Part shown: positions 35,968-44,100 of the stretch, in pieces
Position numbering within the stretch: position 1 is the first letter of the stretch
How the letters are laid out: every line of letters starts with the position of its first letter
The notes under the pieces: generated by a model
Database searches by the model: none
What the model was told of the DNA's origin: nothing
What the model saw: the letters and a program-made list of their open reading frames with translations, nothing else
NCBI GenBank assembly: GCA_902791295.1
Contig: CADAVI010000004.1
Coordinates: 1-44,162 of the forward strand
From: an uncultured Bacteroidales bacterium
GTDB lineage: Bacteria; Bacteroidota; Bacteroidia; Bacteroidales; Bacteroidaceae
Reading direction: 5' to 3'
Length of the DNA stretch: 44,162 nt
Position numbers and translations under genes: made by a program

Positions 35968-38238
35968 TCACTTCGCGGGGATGACGTATAAGGCGCGATT
36001 CCTGTTGAAGTCCACCATCCACTGATCCACGACGATATGGTCGTCCAGTGCCTTTATATATAAGGTGTGGCGTCCTTTTGTCAAACGGACCGGTGTCTGT
36101 TTCTGCGCCTGACACCGCAGCACGTTGCGTTTCCATTCCTCCGAGCGGTAGGGCTCCTTCAGTGAGATGACGGTCGGTGCGCCGTCGTCTAATCTCACCT
36201 CATAGCGCAGGTCGCCCCTGTCGCCCGGCTGCGTGGGAATCAGTGCGGTGCGCACGACGGCGTCGCCCTCGGCAGGGCTGTCGAAGTCGTAGGCGAGTGT
36301 GCTGCCTTTCTCCAGAGCAACAGCCTGCATGGAGTGCCCCAACATGTCGATCACGGTACATGAGCCGCTGCAGCGATCATACCGACAGGCGTTGCGCGCT
36401 ATGTATGGTCCTGCAGAAGGATGTTGCGGCAACCGGGTGTGTGCATCCGGTGCAAAGACCGGCAGATTGCGGGGCGAAGCCGACATCAGACCTTTCCACT
36501 TGCCGCCGTTCATCGTGTTGTAGTGCTCGGTGAGTTGCTGTATCTCTTCGTATGCCCGGCGGCTCTGCTCTTCATCGCCGAGCATCTTTCGTGTCATTGC
36601 CGCAGAGGCGTGCACAGGATACAGGATGTGAGCGAAATAGGCATCCCTCCTGTGCTCCGGCACCATCCGGCTATAGACCTCCGCGGTGGCTTCGATGCGG
36701 GCAAAGTCGTTCATGCGCTCAAAAGCCTGCTTCCGGCTGAACTCTGTCGTTGTGGGAACAGACTTGCCGCCGGGATATTTCTTTTTGTCCAGCTCCACCT
36801 GTGTCCACCCCATGAATTCGGGGCGACGGATGCCGTTCAGGCGATACAGCTCCCGCACGGCCGGCGCAATGGCGTGCCCCGTTTCCGCTCCGAACTGGCT
36901 GACGAGCCATTGTTCGAGGTGTTTCCCTATTGTCGCAGGAGTCACGGCGTCAATGTCCCAAGCCATATCCAGGAACAGCTCCAGGTCGTAGGCCGCCACC
37001 TTCGGGTCGTGCACATTGGCAATCCAGAGCCTGCGGCAGTTGTGGTCCCAGGCGGCCTTCATCTCACTGTATATCAGGCCCGGCTGCGTCGTTGTGAGCC
37101 ACAGGTAGTCGTGCGGACGGCCCCAGTAGCTGAGGTGGTAATAGACGCCTCCGCCGCCACTCCGCCCCTGCTGCGCCGCGTCGGGCAGACGGGTCAGATA
37201 ACCGTAGTTGTCGTCGCACCACATGAGGGTGACGTCGTCCGGCACCTTCAGGCCGCTCTCGTAGATCTCCAGCACCTCCTTGTAGGGAATGAAGACCTGC
37301 GGCACTCGCGCCACATCCCTGCTGTAGTGTTTCCTGATGAGCTCCCGCTGGTCGTCAATGACCTGTTGCAGCCCTTTCAGTTTCTCCTCCGGCGTTGTCA
37401 CGCCCTCCATTGACCCGTCGTGGATGCCCCGCATGCCGAGTGTGAACAGCGCCTCCGACCCCTTCACGTCCTTCAGGCGCTCCGTCCAATAGCGCTTCAC
37501 CGCGTCGCGATTGGTGATGTAGTTATAGGCGCCGCGCTCCTTCACGCTCCACTCCGCCACGTTGTTGCGCAACAAGGGTTCGCAGTGGCTCGTACCGATG
37601 AGAATGCCGAAGGAATCGGCCATTTCTTTGTTGCCCTCCACGGTGAAGAAGCCCGGACTCACTTCGTGCATTGCGGGCCAGAGGGTGTTGGCGCGCAGCC
37701 TCAGCATCAGTTCGAAGAGCCGCTTGTAGGTCTGCGGCCCCATATTGTCCGGCGACCAGCGGCGCAGGCTCCAGTCTTCGTCGTTGATGAAGATGCCCCG
37801 ATACTGCACGGAGGGCGTGTGCTCCAGACGAAATGTGTCCGGCAGCGACAGCCTGTTGCGGCTGTAGGGACGCACATCGCCCCACCACACCCAAGGCGAG
37901 ACGCCGGCCATGCGGCTCAGTTCCAGCAGTCCGTAGGCAGTTCCGCGTGCGTTGTGTCCTTCAACGATGATTTTGCCCTTGTTTACGCTGATGCAGAATC
38001 CGTCGTCGTCGCCATTGCCCTGCACGATGCGTATGACGCCGTCCCGTGAGGCGACGGCCCTCTTGCCTGTCACAGCCTCCATGTCGCTCTCAAAGAGGCG
38101 CAGCGCCTGTTGCACGACGGGTGCCACGCGGCCTTCCGTGTGATAGCTTACGGCGGCGTTGCCGTCATACCACACCGCATCGGCTCCGGCCGACAGCGCC
38201 ACGGTGGTAAGCAATATAAGAAGAAGCGGTTTCATCAT
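35968..38238 (-). CDS. Secreted GH115-family enzyme (alpha-glucuronidase type)
   Basis: This 756-residue protein has a signal peptide (1-20, ending LSAGADA) and a GH115 catalytic region (about 90-560: YRGIFINDEDWSLRRWSPDN, MRLRANTLWPAMHEV, MWCDDNYGYLTRLPD, YYHLSYWGRPHDYLWL). A C-terminal beta-sandwich (about 600-750) has RHTLYIKALDDHIVVDQWMVDF. GH115 enzymes remove glucuronic or methyl-glucuronic acid from xylan. No xylanase or SusCD pair is in the window. It has its own promoter with a striking inverted repeat. The start is ATG 38238 or the next codon, also ATG. Confidence 0.92.
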   Translation of the reverse strand: MMKPLLLILLTTVALSAGADAVWYDGNAAVSYHTEGRVAPVVQQALRLFESDMEAVTGKRAVASRDGVIRIVQGNGDDDGFCISVNKGKIIVEGHNARGTAYGLLELSRMAGVSPWVWWGDVRPYSRNRLSLPDTFRLEHTPSVQYRGIFINDEDWSLRRWSPDNMGPQTYKRLFELMLRLRANTLWPAMHEVSPGFFTVEGNKEMADSFGILIGTSHCEPLLRNNVAEWSVKERGAYNYITNRDAVKRYWTERLKDVKGSEALFTLGMRGIHDGSMEGVTTPEEKLKGLQQVIDDQRELIRKHYSRDVARVPQVFIPYKEVLEIYESGLKVPDDVTLMWCDDNYGYLTRLPDAAQQGRSGGGGVYYHLSYWGRPHDYLWLTTTQPGLIYSEMKAAWDHNCRRLWIANVHDPKVAAYDLELFLDMAWDIDAVTPATIGKHLEQWLVSQFGAETGHAIAPAVRELYRLNGIRRPEFMGWTQVELDKKKYPGGKSVPTTTEFSRKQAFERMNDFARIEATAEVYSRMVPEHRRDAYFAHILYPVHASAAMTRKMLGDEEQSRRAYEEIQQLTEHYNTMNGGKWKGLMSASPRNLPVFAPDAHTRLPQHPSAGPYIARNACRYDRCSGSCTVIDMLGHSMQAVALEKGSTLAYDFDSPAEGDAVVRTALIPTQPGDRGDLRYEVRLDDGAPTVISLKEPYRSEEWKRNVLRCQAQKQTPVRLTKGRHTLYIKALDDHIVVDQWMVDFNRNRALYVIPAK

Positions 38239-38300
38239 ATGATAATGTTTTGCTGTTCGTCCATTCTTCCGCGGGGTAGAGAAGTCCTCTAAATAGTGAT

Positions 38301-38342
38301 TATTTTATCGCAAAAGTACGATAAAATATATTCTCCTCCAAA
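38301..38342 (-). promoter_or_regulatory. GH115 promoter embedded in a perfect 10-bp inverted repeat
   Basis: On the minus strand TTTG, 20 nt, then TACTTTTG (38318..38311) matches the Bacteroidota consensus. The arms TATTTTATCG (38301..38310) and CGATAAAATA (38319..38328) flank it perfectly, and their 8-nt spacer is exactly the -7 box. A regulator bound to the arms would cover the promoter. The leader to the ATG is about 70 nt. Confidence 0.65.
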
Positions 38343-38371
38343 TTTTCTCCGCTTAATCTTTTGTTTGTGTG

Positions 38372-38406
38372 CAAAAAGAAGCGGAGCGACTTTCTCAAGC
38401 CACTCC
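38372..38406 (-). terminator. Intrinsic terminator in left repeat
   Basis: GGAGCGACTT (38383..38392) and AAGCCACTCC (38397..38406) pair as 10 bp on the minus strand, with two G-U pairs and a 4-nt GAGA loop. A U-rich run follows. The G-U pairs are mismatches on the plus strand, so the minus direction is supported. Confidence 0.75.
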
Positions 38407-38548
38407 GTCCGTTCGTTAACAAATATCTATTCTACCTTGCAAAAAATATAGTCATACTTATTTTTGCGATTCAGTAGGGGATAATGTAACCCTTAATCAT
38501 TAATCGTGAACCCTTAACCGCAATTTACCACTCTTCCCAGGCATCGGG
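38380..38548. repeat. Direct repeat, left copy (~170 bp)
   Basis: Nearly identical to 39424..39594, with four substitutions and a 2-bp gap by eye. It holds, read on the minus strand, the last codons of a peptide gene (PDAWEEW stop), about 120 nt of 3' UTR, and an intrinsic terminator. Confidence 0.9.
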
Positions 38549-38611
38549 GTTTTCGAGGAGAGAAGCGAGCAGAGCCTCAAAAGTCGGCTTCAAGGGAACG
38601 GTGGCGTCGTT
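38525..38611 (-). pseudogene. Start-less remnant of a DAWEEW-ending peptide or protein gene
   Basis: In frame with the repeat's PDAWEEW stop (38527..38525), 28 codons are open back to a TGA at 38614..38612, with no ATG or GTG. The residues before ENPDAWEEW do not match the intact 56-residue peptide. It looks like the 3' end of a gene cut off by a rearrangement. Confidence 0.6.
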
Positions 38612-38649
38612 TCAGACGCTTATTTTTGGCGCACATTCTGCTTTTGAAT

Positions 38650-39066
38650 CTATACTGCAACAAGTTTTTCACCGAACGTATGGATGGCATACTTTATTTG
38701 CTGCAATCGCTCCGGACTCGGTTTCTTTATTCCGTAGATATACTTTGCCAAGAGACTTTTATTGATTCCGATATACTTTGCCATTTCGGAAACATTCAAC
38801 TGAGGAAATTGCCTGAAAATATGGCCCACCTCGTTCTCCGGATTGGGCTCTGCTGTTTCGTAGAAGTTGGTGATGTGGATATCTTCGTCCAATGTTTCCC
38901 ATCGGATATCATCACCGAATCTTCCAATCTTAAAGTCTTGACGTTCTCTTTCGCCAGCCTCTTTCAGTGTTGGGAACGCCTCAAGCGGACGGCTATAGGT
39001 CTCTCCACTGTCCGTCAAAATGAAGATTCTCCCTTTCTCGAACCACACATTAACTATTTTTTCCAT
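38650..39066 (-). CDS. DUF2442-HTH protein, putative antitoxin
   Basis: This 138-residue protein has an N-terminal DUF2442 domain (about 1-70, VWFEKGRIFILTDSGETYSRPL, and RWETLDEDIHITNFYE) and a C-terminal XRE-like HTH (about 85-130, LNVSEMAKYIGINKSLLAKYIYGIKKPS). DUF2442 proteins are usually encoded next to a DUF4160 protein, an arrangement proposed to be a toxin-antitoxin system. Here the DUF4160 gene ends 5 nt upstream. The HTH may bind the palindrome at the cassette promoter. Whether the pair is a true toxin-antitoxin module is inferred. Confidence 0.85.
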   Translation of the reverse strand: MEKIVNVWFEKGRIFILTDSGETYSRPLEAFPTLKEAGERERQDFKIGRFGDDIRWETLDEDIHITNFYETAEPNPENEVGHIFRQFPQLNVSEMAKYIGINKSLLAKYIYGIKKPSPERLQQIKYAIHTFGEKLVAV

Positions 39067-39071
39067 AACCC

Positions 39072-39314
39072 TTAGTCTTTACTATCCATGTGTTCCTTCC
39101 ATTTCTCAATAAACTCTTCCCTAAAGGTTTCGCACATTACCTGTGCTTTCTTGATGTCTTTTGACTTCATTCCCTCATTTTTTATCAGCGTTACCTGGGG
39201 TTCTAATGCAAATTTTGCTCTTCCATCACCGTTTTCCACATGGACGTGGATAGGCGAATGCTCTTCTGAGTAGAAATAGAACCTTAGGCCGAAGGCAAGT
39301 AGTATTGTTGGCAT
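39072..39314 (-). CDS. DUF4160 protein, putative toxin
   Basis: This 80-residue protein is of DUF4160 type: MPTILLAFGLRFYFYSEEH, then PIHVHVENGDGRAKFAL and a helical C-terminus. The His-rich PIHVHV block is family-typical. Its ATG is at 39314, and an in-frame TTG at 39329 overlaps the -7 box. DUF4160 is the usual partner of DUF2442. The activity is not known. Confidence 0.85.
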   Translation of the reverse strand: MPTILLAFGLRFYFYSEEHSPIHVHVENGDGRAKFALEPQVTLIKNEGMKSKDIKKAQVMCETFREEFIEKWKEHMDSKD

Positions 39315-39326
39315 GTTCTTTTTCCG

Positions 39327-39352
39327 CAAATGTAGGGATAATTTCTTATCCC
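39327..39352 (-). promoter_or_regulatory. Cassette promoter with adjoining palindrome
   Basis: TACATTTG (39334..39327) is the -7 box, 12 nt before the DUF4160 ATG. Directly upstream lies GGGATAA-TTTC-TTATCCC (39335..39352), a perfect 7-bp inverted repeat between the -7 and -33 positions. That is where an autorepressor would sit; the HTH protein of the cassette is the obvious candidate. Confidence 0.6.
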
Positions 39353-39407
39353 CGCAAGTAAAAATAGGATTTTCTTCAAAAAAGTTTTAGTTTTTTGTTT
39401 ATGAGAG

Positions 39408-39450
39408 TTGAAAAACAGAAAAAAGCGGAGCGACTTTCTCAAGCCACTCC
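39408..39450 (-). terminator. Intrinsic terminator in right repeat
   Basis: The same 10-bp stem (39427..39436 with 39441..39450) and GAGA loop as in the left copy, followed by CTTTTTTCTGTTTTTC. It should end the transcript of the large secreted protein and the peptide gene. Confidence 0.75.
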
Positions 39451-39594
39451 GTCCGTTCACGTTAACAAATATCTATTCTACCTTGCAAAAAATATAGTCA
39501 TACTTATTTTTGCGATTCAGTAAGGGATAATGTAACCCTTAATCATTAATCGTGAACCCTTAACCGCAATTTACCATTCTTCCCAAGCGTCGGG
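39424..39594. repeat. Direct repeat, right copy (~171 bp)
   Basis: Partner of 38380..38548. It covers the last codons of the intact 56-residue peptide gene, its 3' UTR and a terminator. The cassette lies between the copies. Confidence 0.9.
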
Positions 39595-39741
39595 AGACTT
39601 AATGACCTCGCGGGCTTCTGGCGCTGCATTTTGAGGGAATGAATCCTCGGTGTTAATCGTTACATTTGATTCAACGAGTAGATTATTGCATACATTCAAA
39701 GCAACAACCGTTGTTTCGGGTTTGATATATGTCTTTTTCAT
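39571..39741 (-). CDS. 56-residue peptide downstream of the large secreted protein
   Basis: The frame runs from ATG 39741 to TAA 39573..39571 and encodes a peptide beginning MKKTYIKPETTVVALN and ending SPDAWEEW. It has one cysteine (18), a short hydrophobic stretch (VVALNVCNNLLV) and an acidic, Trp-containing tail. No function is known to me. It lacks a clear signal peptide. It follows the 1394-residue gene by 67 bp containing a strong stem-loop and ends in the repeat's terminator, so the two genes likely share an mRNA. Confidence 0.7.
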   Translation of the reverse strand: MKKTYIKPETTVVALNVCNNLLVESNVTINTEDSFPQNAAPEAREVIKSPDAWEEW

Positions 39742-39763
39742 GTTTGTATTATGACTAGAGTTT

Positions 39764-39791
39764 GCTCCCTCGGGACAAAACCCGAGAGAGC
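39764..39791 (-). other. Stem-loop between the large secreted protein and the peptide gene
   Basis: GCTCCCTCGGG (39764..39774) pairs with CCCGAGAGAGC (39781..39791) over 11 bp on the minus strand, with one G-U pair. No U-run follows, so it may be an mRNA processing or stability element rather than a terminator. Confidence 0.55.
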
Positions 39792-39808
39792 TATACCTTA
39801 TTAATGTA

Positions 39809-42800
39809 TTAGTTCAACTTCTTACCGTTAGCATCATACTTCACACCGTTCTTCACGAGAACAATCTTACCATTGATGAGGTACTTGCCGTCCTTCAGAG
39901 CATTAGCCTCAGGAGCTGCTGCTTCAATGGTGTTGATGGCAGTGGGATCTTCGCCATCGAAGGCAATCGTGAGACGAGCACCGGTAGATGCAGGAACATT
40001 CAAATATGCCTTGCCTGCGGGAACGGTTACCGAATAATTTCCCGTAAGAGGACGGAATTCAGCGGTTCCTCCATTATTATACAACAAGTAGTGATTCTCA
40101 TTCTTTGACAGAGTTTCGCCATTCGGGCAACCAACGAGCTTGTTACCATCGATTGCATCGCCGGAAGCAGCAACGGGAATAGTGATTGTTGCGGAGGGAG
40201 TGCCCTTCAGCATCAGGCCTTCTCCGGCAGCAACAGTTGCATCCGTTGATGTCATCGTCACCTTGCTGGCATCCGTAGCAGAAGCATAATATGCCTTAAC
40301 ATCGCCCTCAGAAGCAGTCAAGTCAGACAGGTCAAGAGGATATACACTGGAGAATGTTGTCCAACCGGTAGCGCCTATAGTAGCTGATGCTGTTTTGGGA
40401 GCGTACTGTGTCAATGTCCAGCTCCTAAATGGCATCCAAACAGAACCAATAGAACCTGTCAAACCGACAGACAACGTCAAATCCTCTTTTTCGCCTACGT
40501 ATACGTAAAGAGTGTTAAGATAAGCGTCGGAAGTTTCAATGGCATTAACAAAAGCCGTACGAGAATTGGGGTAACTTGTGTTGTCACACCAATTTTTCAA
40601 TTGTACCGTGTTTCTTCCAGATTTTGTTTCTGCTCCAATAAATGCTATAATATTTGTTTCGTCCTTAGCTCTCTGTGCTCCTTCGGAATTACCATAACGA
40701 TAGCAGGCCTGGAGTGTAACTTTATATATACCCTCCGGCAGTCCGGAAATCGTTTGCCTAAGACCGCCGGTACCATTATAAACCTCTGCAGCGCCATCTT
40801 TTACCGTTGGATTAGCGTGTCCATTAACAGAATACTGAGTTGTTGTCCATCCGTTCATGTTAGCAGAAAGATCTGCATTATTAATTTTTTCTTTGTAATC
40901 AATTGCAACGAGATTACTTGCCAGAGCACTCTCCAATTCAGAAAGATTTGTTACTCCTGTCAAACCGGCAGAAGTGGCAATATCCACAGCTGTGCCGTTA
41001 ATGCGAGCTGTAATAAACTCATTATACTCAGATTTTGACATCAGTTGCCACCTCGTCGCATCTGCAACATTAGTTGTTGTGGCAATGTATCCATATGGAC
41101 GATATTTGTCGGTGTACATCTCCATTACGACATAATCACTGGTCGTCTTTTTTATATAGAAATTATCGTCATCTGCTTTTTCAAAAATCCAACTAAATGC
41201 CTCTCCGACAGGCCTGTCGGTATATCCAGAACTTGCCAAGTACACGTCAGAATTAGCAGAAAGTGATGCATCTATAGTTTTGAGCCAATAACCGCCATCC
41301 GGCTGCAATGTGGCTTGGAAAGCGACACCATAGATTTCTGTCACACCTTCCGTTCCGTAGTTTCCGCCACGCGTTAAGAACACGCCTTCGCTACGATTAC
41401 CTTTGTCGTTGACGGCTTTCAGGTAATAAGTCCCTTCATCAATGGAGCCTGAGATACAAGTCCAAGACAATGCCTGTGTCGAAGAGCTCTTAACATAATA
41501 ACAACCGTCAAAGTCACCACTCTCAAGGGGAGTCGTCACACTACTTCCGTCTTCTATCAAAATGGTGGGATCGGCAGTTACTACAATGTTAGCCAGATTC
41601 GTAGCTGACATTGTATATGTTCCTTTGGGGAAATCTATGCGATACCATTTACCGGCCTCCATTTCATCTCCTCTTGCTATGGTCGATGTAATCGTTGAAA
41701 AGTTGGGGCCATAGTATTTCAGCTGGAAGTTATCAAAGATACACCACAGGTTTGTGTTGGTTTCCAGTTTTGCTCCAACAACAGGACTGTCATATGTTAC
41801 GTTACCCTCAATCTCTTCTATCGTATAAAGGCCGCTGGTAAAGGAGCCAGATGCATCGGACATACTATCTTCGCTGCCTGTCTTAATGGGGAAGGTTCTA
41901 ATGTTATTTTCTACTCCATTAAAGTAGAAATAAGGCAAATGTTCATTGTCGGAGCCGTCTTGGCGATAGAATCCCTGTGCGGTGAGACCGTATTTTCCTG
42001 CAGGAGCGTTAGAAAGCGTTTGGCTCAAAGTGAAAACTGCGTGGTAGGATTCTGCACAGTTGTTTACTTCATTGCCTCCACTTAAATTCTGATTACTTGC
42101 AACCATTGACCATGAAGACTTACGCAAGTCATTTCGGTTAAAGTTGGCATCGCCAATCAAGAACGTCGCATCCACCGGATTCGCTTTTGTGGCAGAGGAA
42201 AGTACAGAAAGGCGGGATGCCAAAAGTGCATCAGGCGTTACTAACTGCCAATAAGACTTATTGTCTGAAATTGCTCCACTGAATGCCAGCGAAACGCATT
42301 CTTCTCCATTACCACTAGAAGCGAGGTAGTTTTGGCCATCTGATGTAATAGCATATTTACCCTCACCCATATCAATAAAATAATATGTTAGAGCATTACC
42401 ATCACACCACAAGTCATTCAAAAATTGTTTATTTCCTCCGTTGTTTATTTTTGTATCAATACTATATCCACCAGCCGATGCTCTCAAAACTAAATCCAAG
42501 CCATAAACGTTGGTAATGGCGTGTACGCCATATGTTTTGCCTGCTGCAAAATATTCGTTGTTAGCAACGTTCTTCAGGTAATATGTTCCGGGGGTAATTG
42601 CAACAGATACCTTTTCAATGGAAATGGTACCAGTTGCTGACGTCTTGAAATAGAAATCACCCAATGCACATACAATGCGCGAATATCCGTCAGAACCAAT
42701 CGTTGTGGAGGCAAAATCGTCGTCCGTTGTTTTCTTGGCCGCCTCTTGAGTATATGAGATCATGGTGCCTTCTGCCGCTGTAATCTTATAAATACCGTCG

Positions 42801-43993
42801 TAAGCGCCCGAGAACCTATACCACTGTCCTGCTGTTGCAGTAGCTCCGCTGGTAATGTCTGTCGAAACTAATTGGACCTGTGAACCTACTTCTTCTATGT
42901 ATTCTGCATATGTGGCAGCTACCCTTACAATCGAAGCACACCCTATAGCGCTCCAGTTTGCTCCGGCTGCAGCCGTCTTTACTCCAAATTCTATCGGGCC
43001 TGCCTCAGTGAGAGTAACGACCTGCGAAACATACTTACTGGTAGCGTTATTTAGAGGATATGTGGTTTGTTTGTCGTTGGCATAGAAAAATGCGTTATTC
43101 ATGGTGCCATCTGCTAATGCGCTCGCTCCCTCCACGCCATTAGCCGCTGCAGACATACAAGAAGCCTTGACAATATACACGCCGGCTGGTACATTTACCG
43201 TTTGATACCGTTTCTTTCCATAATGGCCGCTATTGCCACGATAACGCTCAGAATGCTTATAAGGCCAATCGCCTTTATTCACGTTATTCGTCAGTTCTGA
43301 ATTTTGTGTCGGGTCTGCTGTATCATCTTCATCATAATACCAGGAGCCTTGATTGATCAGGTCCGTGTAATCTACAGGATTTGATACGCTTGCTGGACCT
43401 TCTTCACCGTCAGTTTTAAAAATATGTACGGCACCAGTCAGCAACCAAGCTGTGGAACCCGATCCGACATTCGCATTTGCACATAATCCAAAGCTGACCT
43501 TTCCTGCAGTTGCCTCAGACAACGTTATATCTACAGACAACGTCTGCCATAAATGTTTCTCAAATGACTTTATATTATTATAGACAGCAGTTCCGCTAGT
43601 AGGGATCCATCCAAATCGGTTCTCTCGAATTGTTTTTGTATCACCAACATTGATTACATCAAAAGTTAGTCTATAATTTCCCGCCGGCAAAGTTATTTCA
43701 TCACTGGTATAATAGGAATCAGCATTCCATCCACCAATAGTTGCAACTGCATACCCCGATGTATTACCATACTTATCACGGCTAACATTTGTAACTTTTT
43801 GCGTGCCAAGTTTTGTCGTTTTACCATATTCGCAACGTCCCTCATAATGTGTGCCGTTGGAAACATTTGTCCATCCGTTAAGGTTTTCTGCGAAAGTAGA
43901 ATTAGGAAGATACGTACTAGTCACATCTGTTCTTGCCTGCACTCCGATCATTGTCAGCAGTGTGCACAACAAAAGAAATAGTTTTCTTTTCAT
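39809..43993 (-). CDS. Large secreted, probably surface-attached multidomain protein
   Basis: This 1394-residue protein has a signal peptide (1-20, ending MIGVQA). Three similar jelly-roll-like modules begin around residues 22, 610 and 1035 (e.g. NSTFAENLNGWT, DANFNRNDLRKSSW, ADLSANMNGWTTTQ). Two other repeated units, about 375-485 and 770-860, read roughly ...GQWYRF...GTYYLKNV / ...GKWYRIDF...GTYYLKAV. A beta-rich domain (about 1205-1340) and the tail GKYLINGKIVLVKNGVKYD follow. The modules suggest glycan or surface binding; no catalytic motif was seen. The tail type is common in Prevotella exported proteins, perhaps for sorting. Base composition is more AT-rich than the housekeeping genes. 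Confidence 0.85.
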   Translation of the reverse strand: MKRKLFLLLCTLLTMIGVQARTDVTSTYLPNSTFAENLNGWTNVSNGTHYEGRCEYGKTTKLGTQKVTNVSRDKYGNTSGYAVATIGGWNADSYYTSDEITLPAGNYRLTFDVINVGDTKTIRENRFGWIPTSGTAVYNNIKSFEKHLWQTLSVDITLSEATAGKVSFGLCANANVGSGSTAWLLTGAVHIFKTDGEEGPASVSNPVDYTDLINQGSWYYDEDDTADPTQNSELTNNVNKGDWPYKHSERYRGNSGHYGKKRYQTVNVPAGVYIVKASCMSAAANGVEGASALADGTMNNAFFYANDKQTTYPLNNATSKYVSQVVTLTEAGPIEFGVKTAAAGANWSAIGCASIVRVAATYAEYIEEVGSQVQLVSTDITSGATATAGQWYRFSGAYDGIYKITAAEGTMISYTQEAAKKTTDDDFASTTIGSDGYSRIVCALGDFYFKTSATGTISIEKVSVAITPGTYYLKNVANNEYFAAGKTYGVHAITNVYGLDLVLRASAGGYSIDTKINNGGNKQFLNDLWCDGNALTYYFIDMGEGKYAITSDGQNYLASSGNGEECVSLAFSGAISDNKSYWQLVTPDALLASRLSVLSSATKANPVDATFLIGDANFNRNDLRKSSWSMVASNQNLSGGNEVNNCAESYHAVFTLSQTLSNAPAGKYGLTAQGFYRQDGSDNEHLPYFYFNGVENNIRTFPIKTGSEDSMSDASGSFTSGLYTIEEIEGNVTYDSPVVGAKLETNTNLWCIFDNFQLKYYGPNFSTITSTIARGDEMEAGKWYRIDFPKGTYTMSATNLANIVVTADPTILIEDGSSVTTPLESGDFDGCYYVKSSSTQALSWTCISGSIDEGTYYLKAVNDKGNRSEGVFLTRGGNYGTEGVTEIYGVAFQATLQPDGGYWLKTIDASLSANSDVYLASSGYTDRPVGEAFSWIFEKADDDNFYIKKTTSDYVVMEMYTDKYRPYGYIATTTNVADATRWQLMSKSEYNEFITARINGTAVDIATSAGLTGVTNLSELESALASNLVAIDYKEKINNADLSANMNGWTTTQYSVNGHANPTVKDGAAEVYNGTGGLRQTISGLPEGIYKVTLQACYRYGNSEGAQRAKDETNIIAFIGAETKSGRNTVQLKNWCDNTSYPNSRTAFVNAIETSDAYLNTLYVYVGEKEDLTLSVGLTGSIGSVWMPFRSWTLTQYAPKTASATIGATGWTTFSSVYPLDLSDLTASEGDVKAYYASATDASKVTMTSTDATVAAGEGLMLKGTPSATITIPVAASGDAIDGNKLVGCPNGETLSKNENHYLLYNNGGTAEFRPLTGNYSVTVPAGKAYLNVPASTGARLTIAFDGEDPTAINTIEAAAPEANALKDGKYLINGKIVLVKNGVKYDANGKKLN

Positions 43994-44061
43994 AGTGTTT
44001 TAAGTTTAATTAAGTTAGTATTTAATGTTTGTTTTCTTCATTTTCAGTGCCGAAACCCTGC

Positions 44062-44095
44062 AAAAAAGTCCCATTCTATCGGCCGACAGAATGGA
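44062..44095 (-). terminator. Second of two tandem hairpins before the large secreted protein
   Basis: CCATTCTATCGG and CCGACAGAATGG (44072..44095) form a near-perfect palindrome. The one mismatch becomes a G-U pair on the minus strand. GACTTTTTTG follows, as in an intrinsic terminator. Confidence 0.6.
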
Positions 44096-44100
44096 ACACA

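Noticed and set aside
36421..37413. 330-codon plus-strand frame opposite the GH115 gene
   Set aside because: It is antisense to a clearly recognised enzyme and reads like other antisense frames in the GC-rich part.
38380..39594. Insertion sequence or composite transposon bounded by the direct repeats
   Set aside because: There is no transposase, and no terminal inverted repeats or target duplications were seen; the repeats are explained as gene 3' ends with terminators.
38380..39594. CRISPR array
   Set aside because: There are only two long repeats separated by two genes, with no short regularly spaced units.
39809..43993. Classical type IX secretion C-terminal domain on the large secreted protein
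   Set aside because: The tail GKYLINGKIVLVKNGVKYD is suggestive of a sorting tail, but I cannot show that it belongs to the known type IX families.
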